Assembly: GCA_023415205.1 (NCBI GenBank) | Contig: JAEZLR010000035.1 | Span: 30,348-94,347 of the forward strand | Reading direction: 5' to 3' | DNA: 64,000 nucleotides | Origin: Bacillota bacterium | GTDB lineage: Bacteria; Bacillota; Clostridia; DSM-8532 | In this document: piece after piece, positions 18,647 to 26,870 of the stretch | Numbering within the stretch: the first letter of the stretch is position 1 | Layout: each line of letters opens with the position of its first letter | The notes under the pieces: model-generated | Database searches by the model: none | Seen by the model: the letters and a program-made list of their open reading frames with translations, nothing else | Told to the model about the DNA's origin: nothing | Position numbers and translations under genes: made by a program

Positions 18647-20124
18647 TGGACATTCCCTGCCTCTCTGATGGCTTCAAGTACGGCCTTGGCCTTATTCTGA
18701 CATTCCTTATATTCCTTTTCCGGATCCGAGTCAGCCACTACTCCTGCTGCGGCCTGAACATAGGCCTTACCGTCCTTGATTAAAACGGTCCGTATGGTGA
18801 TGCAGGAATCAACATGCCCGTCGAAGGACAGGTAGCCGATGGCCCCGCCATAGGGACCCCGGCGGGTGGATTCCAAAGCGTCAATGATTTCCATAGCTCG
18901 TACCTTGGGGGCACCTGTCAGGGTGCCGGCCGGGTAGACGGCCGTTAAGGCGTCCAGCGGATGAAGGCCTCCCTTGAGCTTCCCTGTCACAGTGGAGGAG
19001 AGGTGCATAACCCTGGAGAAGCGGACCACCTCCATCAGCCGATCCACCTGAATACTGCCAAACTCGCTGACCCGCCCAAGGTCATTGCGTCCCAAATCCA
19101 CCAGCATCATATGCTCGCTTTTTTCCTTTTCATCATTCAACAGTTCCTGCTCCAGTTCCGCATCCTCTTTGGGATCGCGGCCCCTCCTTCTGGTGCCTGC
19201 AAGGGGACAGGTTTCCAGCCTTCCGTCGGAGCATCTTAAAAGAAGCTCGGGAGAGGCCCCAATCAGGGTCAAATCATCCAGCTTGATATAGAACATATAG
19301 GGGGAAGGGTTGGTTAAGCGGAGCCGTCGATAGACGCTCAGGGCTGATGACGGAGCCTCCATGGAAAATCTTTGGGAAATTTGAACCTGAAAGATATCCC
19401 CATCAAAAATGTGCTGTTTGGCTATCTCAACACACTTAAGATAATGCTCCTGGGTCATATTGCAGGTTACTTCATGGCTTTTGGCTTCAGGTGACTGGGG
19501 CATTTCTTCCGTAGCGGGGGCAAAGGCCTCATCATAAAGGCTCTGGAGACGTTGTGCGGCCTCAGCATAGGCCTCCTCCAATGGCTTGTCAGTTGAAAAA
19601 CAGACAACCAAAATGAGCTTTTGCTTGACATGGTCAAAAATCAGAACCTCATCTGCTACCATCATGCACAGATCAGGCGTGTTAAGGTCATCACAGGGTG
19701 GATGGGGAAGATTTTCCATATAGCGTACCAAGTCATAACCCATAAAGCCTACGGCTCCTCCGTAAAACCTTGGAAGCTCTGGAAGGGTGGGGCTTGAAAA
19801 GCGGGTCATGAAGTTTTTCACTGCCTCTAGGGGCGTTTCTTCCAAAGCTTCAATGGTTCCATCTCTGAACCTGGCTTCGGTTTTTCCGTTTTCACAACGC
19901 AGGATGGCGAGAGGGCTACTGGCTAGAAATGAATAGCGCCCCCATCTTTCACTTCCTTCCATACTTTCAAGGAGAAAGCAGTTGGTACTCCTCTCCTCAA
20001 AACGTTTAAATACGCTAATAGGGGTTTCTGTGTCCACATAAAAGGATGTAAATAGGGGAAGATAGGCGTATTGCCCGGTGAATTCCCGGAGCCTTTCCAG
20101 ACTTGGTTCAATGTGAAAATTCAT
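18643..20124 (-). CDS. trpE: Anthranilate synthase component I
   Basis: Converts chorismate plus ammonia to anthranilate, the committed step of tryptophan synthesis. The feedback-inhibition element LLES (FLLESMEGSERWGRYSF) near the N-terminus suggests inhibition by tryptophan. The chorismate-binding half shows DIFQVQISQRF, PSPYMFYIK, LAGTRRRG, DLGRNDLGRV and TLTGAPKVRAMEII. It is 493 residues and the first gene of the operon. The ATG has AAAAGGAGGA upstream. Expression is controlled by the T-box leader just upstream. Confidence 0.97.
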   Translation of the reverse strand: MNFHIEPSLERLREFTGQYAYLPLFTSFYVDTETPISVFKRFEERSTNCFLLESMEGSERWGRYSFLASSPLAILRCENGKTEARFRDGTIEALEETPLEAVKNFMTRFSSPTLPELPRFYGGAVGFMGYDLVRYMENLPHPPCDDLNTPDLCMMVADEVLIFDHVKQKLILVVCFSTDKPLEEAYAEAAQRLQSLYDEAFAPATEEMPQSPEAKSHEVTCNMTQEHYLKCVEIAKQHIFDGDIFQVQISQRFSMEAPSSALSVYRRLRLTNPSPYMFYIKLDDLTLIGASPELLLRCSDGRLETCPLAGTRRRGRDPKEDAELEQELLNDEKEKSEHMMLVDLGRNDLGRVSEFGSIQVDRLMEVVRFSRVMHLSSTVTGKLKGGLHPLDALTAVYPAGTLTGAPKVRAMEIIDALESTRRGPYGGAIGYLSFDGHVDSCITIRTVLIKDGKAYVQAAAGVVADSDPEKEYKECQNKAKAVLEAIREAGNVQ

Positions 20125-20169
20125 GGCGGTTCCTCCTTTTTAATCGGACGGACACCATAAAAGAGGCAA

Positions 20170-20206
20170 CAAAAAACCTGTCCTTGTATTATTACAAGGA
20201 CAGGTT
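20170..20206 (-). terminator. T-box regulated rho-independent terminator of the trp leader
   Basis: A 13-bp perfect stem (20176-20188 with 20193-20205), ACCTGTCCTTGTA paired with its complement over a 4-nt loop, followed on the minus strand by six T. It overlaps the sequence needed for the antiterminator, as in T-box attenuators. Confidence 0.92.
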
Positions 20207-20430
20207 AATAAACCTGCGGTACCACCTTGATTGACGATAAACGTCCCCTCTTTTAGAGTGCCATCACACTCTTCATCCGCTAACGCTGATGTTGCGTCGG
20301 TCGCTACTTAGTCATCATGCCTTTCGCTCCGCCCTCAAGAGCCCATTGTTCTGTGCCTGCCTGCTGCATTTCACCAACCGCAGCTCTCTGATAAAGCCGT
20401 ACACACAGTTTTACTTCTCTTTCACAGGTT
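20170..20430 (-). promoter_or_regulatory. T-box riboswitch, tRNA-Trp responsive, in front of trpE
   Basis: Read on the minus strand, the leader contains the conserved T-box AAGGTGGTACCGC (20213-20228 region), an upstream Stem I with AGAG...GCTGC-GGTTGGTGAAAT-GCAGC, and a specifier region CAATGGGCTCTTGAG in which TGG (Trp) is the likely specifier codon. The terminator lies directly downstream of the T-box. Uncharged tRNA-Trp should stabilise the antiterminator and permit trp transcription. The match between the TGG codon and the trp operon downstream makes the assignment firm. Confidence 0.93.
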
Positions 20431-20436
20431 TGTAAT

Positions 20437-20465
20437 AGAATACCATGGTGTTTCTTCCATGTCAA
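20437..20465 (-). promoter_or_regulatory. Sigma A-type promoter of the trp operon
   Basis: Perfect -35 TTGACA (20460-20465) and -10 TATTCT (20437-20442) with 17-nt spacing on the minus strand, placing transcription start a few bases before Stem I of the T-box. Confidence 0.85.
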
Positions 20466-20494
20466 GCATTTGGCTATAAAATTTGGAAAATCTA

Positions 20495-20908
20495 TCATAA
20501 AAGGGATGGAGGCATGGTGGAAGAAAATTTCTGGTCCTGTGCTTCCATGAAGCTCTGAGCATCCTTGGAGAATAAGAGGAGGAGAGCGGAGACTAGATAT
20601 ACCGTAGCCATGATAATGCTCCAAAGACTAAAATCTGAGAAACATATCAAGAGGGCAGAGATTCCGCCTAAAGCGTATAGAATAAGAGAAACCCATTTTG
20701 CCCAGGGCTTTCCACGATAGAGATAAAGGCATAATAGCCCGGTCAGGAATAACCGTACGATACCCGTGGTTATATTTTCTGAGGCGCTTTCAGGGTATCC
20801 CGCAGAGGTAAGCAGGGCGGTGGTTGAGATGATTGTCCCTATATTGATTAAAAGGGTAAGGGTAATGATAATGATAACGATATACTTGCCTTTTTTCAAT
20901 GATTCCAT
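20495..20908 (-). CDS. Small hypothetical membrane protein (about four transmembrane segments)
   Basis: 137 residues with four hydrophobic stretches: YIVIIIITLTLLINIGTII, a shorter one around GIVRLFLTGLLCLYLY, WVSLILYALGGISALLIC and WSIIMATVYLVSALLLLF. The positively charged YRGKPWAK loop suggests orientation. No catalytic motif is seen and I recognise no family. AAGGA precedes the ATG. The gene shares its strand with trp but lies upstream of the trp promoter, so it is separate from that operon. Confidence 0.65.
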   Translation of the reverse strand: MESLKKGKYIVIIIITLTLLINIGTIISTTALLTSAGYPESASENITTGIVRLFLTGLLCLYLYRGKPWAKWVSLILYALGGISALLICFSDFSLWSIIMATVYLVSALLLLFSKDAQSFMEAQDQKFSSTMPPSLL

Positions 20909-20977
20909 AAAGATAGGTTCCTTTCATTCCATTAATAGCCGCTGAAGGTATTTAAGGTCTCGAAGGTATAAGGATTA

Positions 20978-21760
20978 TCAGGCTTCCTCATTACGAGGAA
21001 GGGCCACATAATAGGTGACATACTCCCTCTCAAAATGATAGCCAAGCTTTTCGGCCAGGGCCACTGAGGCCTTGTTTGCGGCGTCCCAGCTCGGATAGAG
21101 ATTGCGATCCAGACATTCCAGGATAAGCCGGGAGGCGCAGGCCAGAGCTAAACCCTGTCTACGATAATTTTCATGGGTGTCTATTTCAATTTCTATTCCC
21201 CCATCATAAACGGTATAGGAAGAAGCGCCGCAGACAATTTCCCCCTGATGAAGAACAACAAAGCCCATACCGATTGTTTTAAAGGCCTCATACGTAGGGA
21301 ACTGAGAGCACAAATCCCTCGTCCAGTCATATTCTCTGATTTTATGATAAAGCGCCTCATCAATAGGTTGAATGCTATAATTCTCATCAAGCTTCCTAAC
21401 ATTTTCACGGAGTTTTTCGGGATTAAACACACCCGGCTCCTTTTTTATGGCATAACGCATAAACCGCTCAGATGTGGGGTGTACTTTTTCGATCATCTGA
21501 GCCCAGGCCTCGTTTTGTGGCACTGCTAAAATAAACGGTGAGGCAAAATTCTCAGGGATGTTTCTAACCAATTGAATATGCGGGATTCCTGCATAAAAGC
21601 AGAAAACGCCGGTTATGATTTGAGCAGAATGGGGATGCTCTGGCTTATCCACCCAAGCATTCCCCATATGGCCCTGAAGGCAGGACCATATCAGTGTTTC
21701 ATCCCATCCTTCAAAAAGTGGTGCTATTTGATGCATTTCAGACTTATTTAAACAGTACAT
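20978..21760 (-). CDS. GNAT-family N-acetyltransferase
   Basis: 260 residues, resembling the two-domain GNAT_acetyltran group (PF12746). The C-terminal half holds the acetyl-CoA fold: VVLHQGEIVCGASSYTVYDGGIEIEIDT followed by the pyrophosphate-loop type sequence ENYRRQGLALACASRLI and the family's closing strand YPSWDAANKASVALAEKLGY. The acceptor is unknown; members of this group have been linked to self-resistance to amino-containing antibiotics, but nothing here shows that. It lies about 70 bp upstream of the small membrane protein on the same strand. Confidence 0.8.
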   Translation of the reverse strand: MYCLNKSEMHQIAPLFEGWDETLIWSCLQGHMGNAWVDKPEHPHSAQIITGVFCFYAGIPHIQLVRNIPENFASPFILAVPQNEAWAQMIEKVHPTSERFMRYAIKKEPGVFNPEKLRENVRKLDENYSIQPIDEALYHKIREYDWTRDLCSQFPTYEAFKTIGMGFVVLHQGEIVCGASSYTVYDGGIEIEIDTHENYRRQGLALACASRLILECLDRNLYPSWDAANKASVALAEKLGYHFEREYVTYYVALPRNEEA

Positions 21761-22158
21761 ACCGCTCCAACCTATAGGGTGGATGCCTCACAAATCAAGG
21801 CTTGCCGTTGATATACAGAGGTCACCCAGTATTTATTAATTTATGGTAGTCCTTGATCCAGTTTACATGATATTTAAGAAAAGTAATAGCCTCACTTGAG
21901 GGTACCGGATATGAGTTTTATTATAAAGACCATATTGCATGGGCCTATAAAAATGTGATCTCCTAGCTGAAATCAGCAAATCCAACGCTTTCCACGGCTT
22001 ACTCTATATTGATATGAGAAATAAAAATAGTTAAAATGAAAGTAAATAACCCGTGGGTAAAAATTTCAAATGAGTTAATAAGATGGATCAAAAAATAATG
22101 ACTTTATGGGAGCTAAAAGGCTAAGGTTTATGCCGTAAGCCTCAGTTAAGGAGAGAAA
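21761..22158. other. 398-bp AT-rich intergenic region between divergent genes
   Basis: Contains start regions for the acetyltransferase (minus) and the GH5 lipoprotein (plus). A candidate promoter for the latter is annotated separately. An open stretch near 21866-21961 reads LEGTGYEFYYKDHIAWAYKNVIS before a stop, without a start or ribosome site; it may be a gene remnant. I see no RNA gene or repeat. Confidence 0.4.
22009..22037 (+). promoter_or_regulatory. Candidate sigma A promoter for the GH5 lipoprotein gene
   Basis: TTGATA (22009-22014), 17-nt spacer, TAAAAT (22032-22037), about 120 nt upstream of the ATG. AT-richness of the area makes chance matches likely. Confidence 0.4.
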
Positions 22159-23922
22159 ATGAAAAAGATGCTTATGAAGAGAATGATTACAATGGCCATC
22201 ATGGTTTTTTCAATGATAATCCTTTCCGCTTGCGGGGGCGACCAAACTACAACAGTTCCCACCACCCCGCCCGAGGCCCAAACACCTCCATCTTCCACGG
22301 GAAACGAATACAACACGATATCTGTAGAACTTCTGAAAAAGGCCGCCACATTGCCCCAAATAAGTAATGATAAACTGCCGGATTGGCAGGGTATCGCACT
22401 GGTTCCTGAGTATTTAGGCCGCAGCCCAAAGCCAAAGGATATTGAGGATATTGCCAAAGCAGGCTTTAATTATGTAAGGGTTCATTACGGATACAAGAGT
22501 ATCGTCAATGAGTACGATGTAAGTAAGCCCAAGGAGAATACGCTAAATCAACTAGATAACATCATCGGTTGGGGTATTGAAAATGATGTGCATATCAATA
22601 TTGTGCTCTATGAGCTTCCTGGTTCACGGGACGACATCATGAAAAATAGTGAGCATTATCGCCAGGCTATTGAGGTGTGGAGGGTGATCGCCAAACGCTA
22701 TGCCAATGTACCCGCCGCCGTATTAAGTTATAATCTGCTAAATGAACCTGGCTATGATGTTTTTACCCAAGAGGAGTATGCTAAATTTGCAAATGAGCTG
22801 GCCGATGCCATTTGGAGTTATGATGATAAGAAAGTGATCCTCTCCGACGGGATGCTGGGCTCAGGTTGGGATGGCTCTGTGGCCTCTGACCCTATCGATG
22901 CGCTAAATCCCAAAATGGTACAGTCACTTCATTTCTATCCGTGGCATTCTTTGAGGAGATCAGCCCATATGAGCCTTTTCCAGTGGCCTTACCAAGAGGG
23001 TCTGTGTGTCAACAATACGGTTTCCAGTGGGGGGGAGCCTATGAGGATATTGGGAGACTTTCCTGGGGGTAGTGAGGTTACCCTTTACCTGGAGGGCATC
23101 GACAATATAAACAACGGCGGATTGCTCACATTGCTCGCAGATGGCGAAGAGGTGGGACAGTATTCTCTGGAGGGAATAACCCAGGGCAAAGATAATTGCA
23201 GCAATATCTTTCAGGACGAAGGAAACCCCAGTATCACCAAAGCGGAGTTCGGAGACAACGGTAATTATGACGGATTGAAGATCAGCTTTAAGCTGGAACG
23301 AGCTGCGGCTGGCCTTGAAATCAAAGTTTCGGGAGAAGACTATACCCGAGTCTATATGCGTGAGATATTGATCAAGATTCCTACCAGCACAGAGAGCTAT
23401 TATCCCGTTGTGAACAACTGGAAGAAGCCTCAGGGTTTTAGTTATGAGAAGGGATTCTTCAGGACCGTTTACATACCCTGTGCAAATGTTTTTGCAGAGC
23501 AGAGTTCAACGGTTACTGTCGCCGAGGATGGGAGCTGTACCAGCACACCAAAGTTTTCCGATGTGGATGTTTTTGATCTGGAATCAATGGAAAACTATTT
23601 TGCAAAATGGAAAGAATGGTCGGATAGAACCGGTTCAAGGATCATGTGCAATGAGTTCAGCATACCCATTGCTCTACCAAAAGAGCAGCGTATGGCCTTT
23701 CTTCAGTCACTCCTTGAGTTGTTTGATACCCATGACCTGCCATGGGCGATACATTGCGAGCGTACAGAGGGATTTGGCCCTATTGTATGGCAGGATGAAC
23801 TCAATTCGGGGGCCTTGGTGCTTCCACCTGACAACAGTTATGTCGAACAGGAGGACTACTATATCGATCAACCTGGGTTGGATTTGATTGGTCAATATAC
23901 CACCGGAATCTCAAGAGAATAA
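22159..23922 (+). CDS. Lipoprotein glycoside hydrolase, GH5-like (cellulase superfamily), with an inserted beta domain
   Basis: Predicted extracellular glycosidase tethered by lipid. The signal peptide ends in lipobox LSAC (Cys at residue 25), followed by a Thr/Pro linker. The (beta/alpha)8 barrel shows the GH5 acid/base motif SYNLLNEP (Glu near residue 196) and a candidate nucleophile in MCNEFS near residue 498. Roughly residues 280-440 are an insert between barrel strands: Gly/Asn-rich beta sequence (GGEPMRILGDFPGGSEVTLYLEG and onward) resembling a carbohydrate-binding beta sandwich. Substrate is unknown; cellulase, mannanase or glucanase would all fit. AAGGAG precedes the ATG. A small DUF1294 gene follows 24 nt downstream. 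Confidence 0.8.
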   Translation: MKKMLMKRMITMAIMVFSMIILSACGGDQTTTVPTTPPEAQTPPSSTGNEYNTISVELLKKAATLPQISNDKLPDWQGIALVPEYLGRSPKPKDIEDIAKAGFNYVRVHYGYKSIVNEYDVSKPKENTLNQLDNIIGWGIENDVHINIVLYELPGSRDDIMKNSEHYRQAIEVWRVIAKRYANVPAAVLSYNLLNEPGYDVFTQEEYAKFANELADAIWSYDDKKVILSDGMLGSGWDGSVASDPIDALNPKMVQSLHFYPWHSLRRSAHMSLFQWPYQEGLCVNNTVSSGGEPMRILGDFPGGSEVTLYLEGIDNINNGGLLTLLADGEEVGQYSLEGITQGKDNCSNIFQDEGNPSITKAEFGDNGNYDGLKISFKLERAAAGLEIKVSGEDYTRVYMREILIKIPTSTESYYPVVNNWKKPQGFSYEKGFFRTVYIPCANVFAEQSSTVTVAEDGSCTSTPKFSDVDVFDLESMENYFAKWKEWSDRTGSRIMCNEFSIPIALPKEQRMAFLQSLLELFDTHDLPWAIHCERTEGFGPIVWQDELNSGALVLPPDNSYVEQEDYYIDQPGLDLIGQYTTGISRE

Positions 23923-23946
23923 TAAAGAGCACCATGAGGAGAGGAA

Positions 23947-24210
23947 ATGGAGTGTTTCTATATTTATCTCGGCTTTGCCAATATAATGTCCTTTATTCTG
24001 TCTGCTTTAGATAAGCAGGCAGCGATTCACCATAAACGAAGAGTCCCAGAGAAAACGCTTTTTGCATGGGCCATATTAGGTGGTTCAGTAGGGCTTTATT
24101 TGTCCATGTTGATTTTTAGACATAAAACCAAGCACCTTTCCTTTATGGTAGGGGTGCCGCTCCTTTTCATATTTCAGGTGGCCCTTTTCTGGTTCTTCAC
24201 CCAATCATAA
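23947..24210 (+). CDS. DUF1294-family small membrane protein
   Basis: 87 residues with hydrophobic segments at each end and the family's central pattern DKQAAIHHKRRVPEKTLFAWAILGGSVG, plus RHKTKHLSF before the last membrane segment. The family has no assigned biochemical function. AGGAGAGG precedes the ATG. It may be co-transcribed with the GH5 lipoprotein gene, 24 nt upstream. Confidence 0.82.
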   Translation: MECFYIYLGFANIMSFILSALDKQAAIHHKRRVPEKTLFAWAILGGSVGLYLSMLIFRHKTKHLSFMVGVPLLFIFQVALFWFFTQS

Positions 24211-24372
24211 ACACGGAGCCCTAGCTTTCCCGGTGTATAGGGTTTCATAAAGGGCTGTGATTATGTTCCGATCCTCAGCAGTAAAGAGAAGGAAGGCTAT
24301 TTAATTCTTTCCTTTTACTTTCGGTATTTTATAAGAAAATAGCAATTAAAATTCCGCGAGGAGTGAGAAAAA

Positions 24373-25266
24373 ATGATAAGTCCTCTTATTAGAACCCTTT
24401 ATATTGATGAGTCGGAATTTGCCCCTATCATTTTAAAAAGCTATTACTTTTCGGGCACCAATTATCAACCCGGCCAACCCTTGCGGGAACGTTATGTCTT
24501 TGATTATGAACTTGAACTGATCACTGAATCCGACGGTTCCATGATTATTGGAGATAAATCCTATAGTCTCAAGAAGGGTGATCTTGTTTTTAGAAGACCC
24601 GGACAGTATACCCAGGGAATTATGCGTTATAGCTGCTTTGCCTTATTTTTCGATGTGAAGGGGATTATGAAGAAGAATCCCCATGCCTATGACATGCATG
24701 AGGAACAGGAATACCAACCCCTTTATACCCATCCTATTCTGGAGAGTATACCCGTGCTGACCCACAGTACTCCGGAGCAGAATTATCAGTCCCTGTTTTC
24801 TGAGATTCTCAATGAGTATATCAATCCCAAGCAGGGTTCGGTAATACGCTTGCGGTCTCTGGTTCTTGATTTGCTTCTTAAGCTATATGAAAATGCCAAT
24901 AGTCCTGTGAATGCCTTGAAGACCTTGGCTGGCCCCCATTATCATCCCATTAAAAAGGTGCTGGAGTATATAGAGCACCATATGGACAAAAAACTGGATT
25001 TGAATGAACTGGCCCACGTCGCGGGCTTGAGTCCCAACTATTTTCATGCGGTCTTCACCAAGGCTTTGGGCGCTACACCCAATACCTATGTGACAGAGCT
25101 TAAAATCTGTCGCGCCAAGGAGCTTCTTGCTGGAACCGAGCTTAACGTCTCCGAGATATCCGAGCGATGTGGGTTTGAGAATATCCCTTATTTTTCTTAT
25201 CTCTTTGGGAAAAAAACTGGGGTCGCTCCCTCTGAATTCAGGAGAAAGCATTCTCCCAAGCTGTAG
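24373..25266 (+). CDS. AraC-family transcriptional regulator
   Basis: 297 residues. The N-terminal ~150 residues look like a cupin-type effector domain (YVFDYELELITESDGSMIIGDKSYSLKKGDLVFRRPG). The C-terminal ~100 residues hold two helix-turn-helix units (LDLNELAHVAGLSPNYFHAVFTK and NVSEISERCGFENIPYFSYLFGKKTGVAPSEFR), the canonical AraC pattern. It probably responds to a sugar or other small molecule; a target may be the GH5 gene upstream or the FAD-Rieske gene downstream, but no binding site is evident. GAGGAGTGAG precedes the ATG. Confidence 0.92.
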   Translation: MISPLIRTLYIDESEFAPIILKSYYFSGTNYQPGQPLRERYVFDYELELITESDGSMIIGDKSYSLKKGDLVFRRPGQYTQGIMRYSCFALFFDVKGIMKKNPHAYDMHEEQEYQPLYTHPILESIPVLTHSTPEQNYQSLFSEILNEYINPKQGSVIRLRSLVLDLLLKLYENANSPVNALKTLAGPHYHPIKKVLEYIEHHMDKKLDLNELAHVAGLSPNYFHAVFTKALGATPNTYVTELKICRAKELLAGTELNVSEISERCGFENIPYFSYLFGKKTGVAPSEFRRKHSPKL

Positions 25267-25342
25267 GTTGCGGTTGGGTTATGCATAGTTTTCCTCTTCT
25301 TTTTGCACACTATTGAAAAAGTGTGGAAAAGGAGATGCTGGC

Positions 25343-26851
25343 ATGAATGAACCCTATTGGATACTAAGCTCCCAAGGTAAAACCTATGAGTCGCTTTCAG
25401 AGGATCATGTTACAGATTTTTTAGTCATCGGAGGAGGGATAACAGGTGTAACCTGCTTGTACCTCCTTACAAAGGCCGGATTAAAGGCCACCCTCATAGA
25501 TGCCAATCGTATCGGTTATGGAACAACGGGCCGAAATACAGGAAAAGCTTCAGCACAACAGGACTATATCTATTCAAGAATAGAAAAGAACTATGGTTTG
25601 GATAAGGCCAGGCAGTACTATCAAATCAATACCAAGGCTATTCAGTTCATTGAGGATGTGTCCAAGGAGTGCCGGATAGACTGTCAATTCAAGAGACTTC
25701 CCGCCTACCTTTTTACCCAGGATACCGCTTCTGTTGACAAGCTTGCCAATGAATTCGAGATATACCAGAAGCTTGGAATTGATAGCTCCTATGAAAAGAA
25801 TATTCCTGTTCCCCTGGAGGTGCTTGGTGCACTTAAAATGAGTAATCAGGCTCAATTTCATCCCAAGCGTTTTGTGGATAAGCTTGCTGAAAAGGCGGTA
25901 GAGCAGAAGGGGAGAATATTTGAAAACACCCGGGTGGTCGACTTCCAACCGGGTAAGGAATGCACCATACGAGTGGAAAATGATAAGAAAATTGTTGCAA
26001 AGAATGTTATTATTGCCTCTCATTACCCCTGCTATGATGGAAAAGGCTTCTACTTTGCACGCCTCAAACCTGAGAGAAGCTATATCATTGGAATAGAACT
26101 GGATCAGTTCCCGGAAGCGCATCTCATAAACATTGAGGATCCCACCATCTCCCTTCGCTATATTCCGGAGGAGAAAGTCCTACTGATTTCTGGTGAAAAC
26201 CACAAGGTAGGGCATAAGGATTTAGACCATTACCAAAAGCTTAAGGACTTTGCAAAGAGGACCTTCAATCAAGATGCGGTCAAGTACCAGTGGTCGGCTC
26301 AGGACTATATTCCCCACGATTATATCCCCTATGCCGGGTACTTGAACTCAGAATATAAGAATATCTATGTGGGTACCGGATATCGCAAATGGGGGCTAAC
26401 CAACAGTATTGCAGCCGCCATGATCATTGAAGACCTTATCAAGGGCCTGGGCTCTGAATATGAAGAGCTGTATTCCCATCTCCGGGTGAAGGATTTTGTC
26501 TCCGTGAATTTCCTGAAAGAGAATGTGGATATGGCCTTCCAATGGATAGCCGGAAAGTTGTCCCTGGGCGAAACCCAATTGCCCGAGGATAAGGGTGTGG
26601 GAGTTATCGTTAATATCAACGGAAAACGTTGCGGCTATTATCGGGATGAGGAGGACAATATCTATCTGGTGGATACCACCTGCCCCCACATGAGCTGTGA
26701 GCTCAAGTGGAACTCCCAGGAAAAGTCCTGGGATTGTCCCTGCCATGGCTCCCGCTTTGACTATAAGGGGAATATTCTCGAGGGGCCAGCCGAATATACT
26801 CTCAACAGCTATAAGGAGGCCAAGAACAAGATTAATCCCCAAATCAAATAG
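25343..26851 (+). CDS. FAD-dependent oxidoreductase (DAO fold) with C-terminal Rieske [2Fe-2S] domain
   Basis: 502-residue flavoprotein. The N-terminus shows the dinucleotide fold DFLVIGGGITGVTCLYLLT and DANRIGYGTTGRNTGKAS, typical of glycine/D-amino-acid oxidase-like proteins. The C-terminal ~90 residues are a Rieske domain with CPHMSC near residue 449 and CPCHGSRFDYKG, giving the C-x-H and C-x2-H ligands. Such fusions are widespread in Firmicutes; the substrate is not established. I start at the ATG at 25343, with AAAGGAG upstream; a TTG at 25313 is unlikely. It follows the AraC gene by 76 bp on the same strand. Confidence 0.88.
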   Translation: MNEPYWILSSQGKTYESLSEDHVTDFLVIGGGITGVTCLYLLTKAGLKATLIDANRIGYGTTGRNTGKASAQQDYIYSRIEKNYGLDKARQYYQINTKAIQFIEDVSKECRIDCQFKRLPAYLFTQDTASVDKLANEFEIYQKLGIDSSYEKNIPVPLEVLGALKMSNQAQFHPKRFVDKLAEKAVEQKGRIFENTRVVDFQPGKECTIRVENDKKIVAKNVIIASHYPCYDGKGFYFARLKPERSYIIGIELDQFPEAHLINIEDPTISLRYIPEEKVLLISGENHKVGHKDLDHYQKLKDFAKRTFNQDAVKYQWSAQDYIPHDYIPYAGYLNSEYKNIYVGTGYRKWGLTNSIAAAMIIEDLIKGLGSEYEELYSHLRVKDFVSVNFLKENVDMAFQWIAGKLSLGETQLPEDKGVGVIVNINGKRCGYYRDEEDNIYLVDTTCPHMSCELKWNSQEKSWDCPCHGSRFDYKGNILEGPAEYTLNSYKEAKNKINPQIK

Positions 26852-26870
26852 ACGGACCTCCCTCTATAGG

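Noticed and set aside
21866..21961. S-layer-homology-like fragment (KDHIAWAYKNVIS)
   Set aside because: Too short and without start or ribosome site; similarity to SLH is by eye only.
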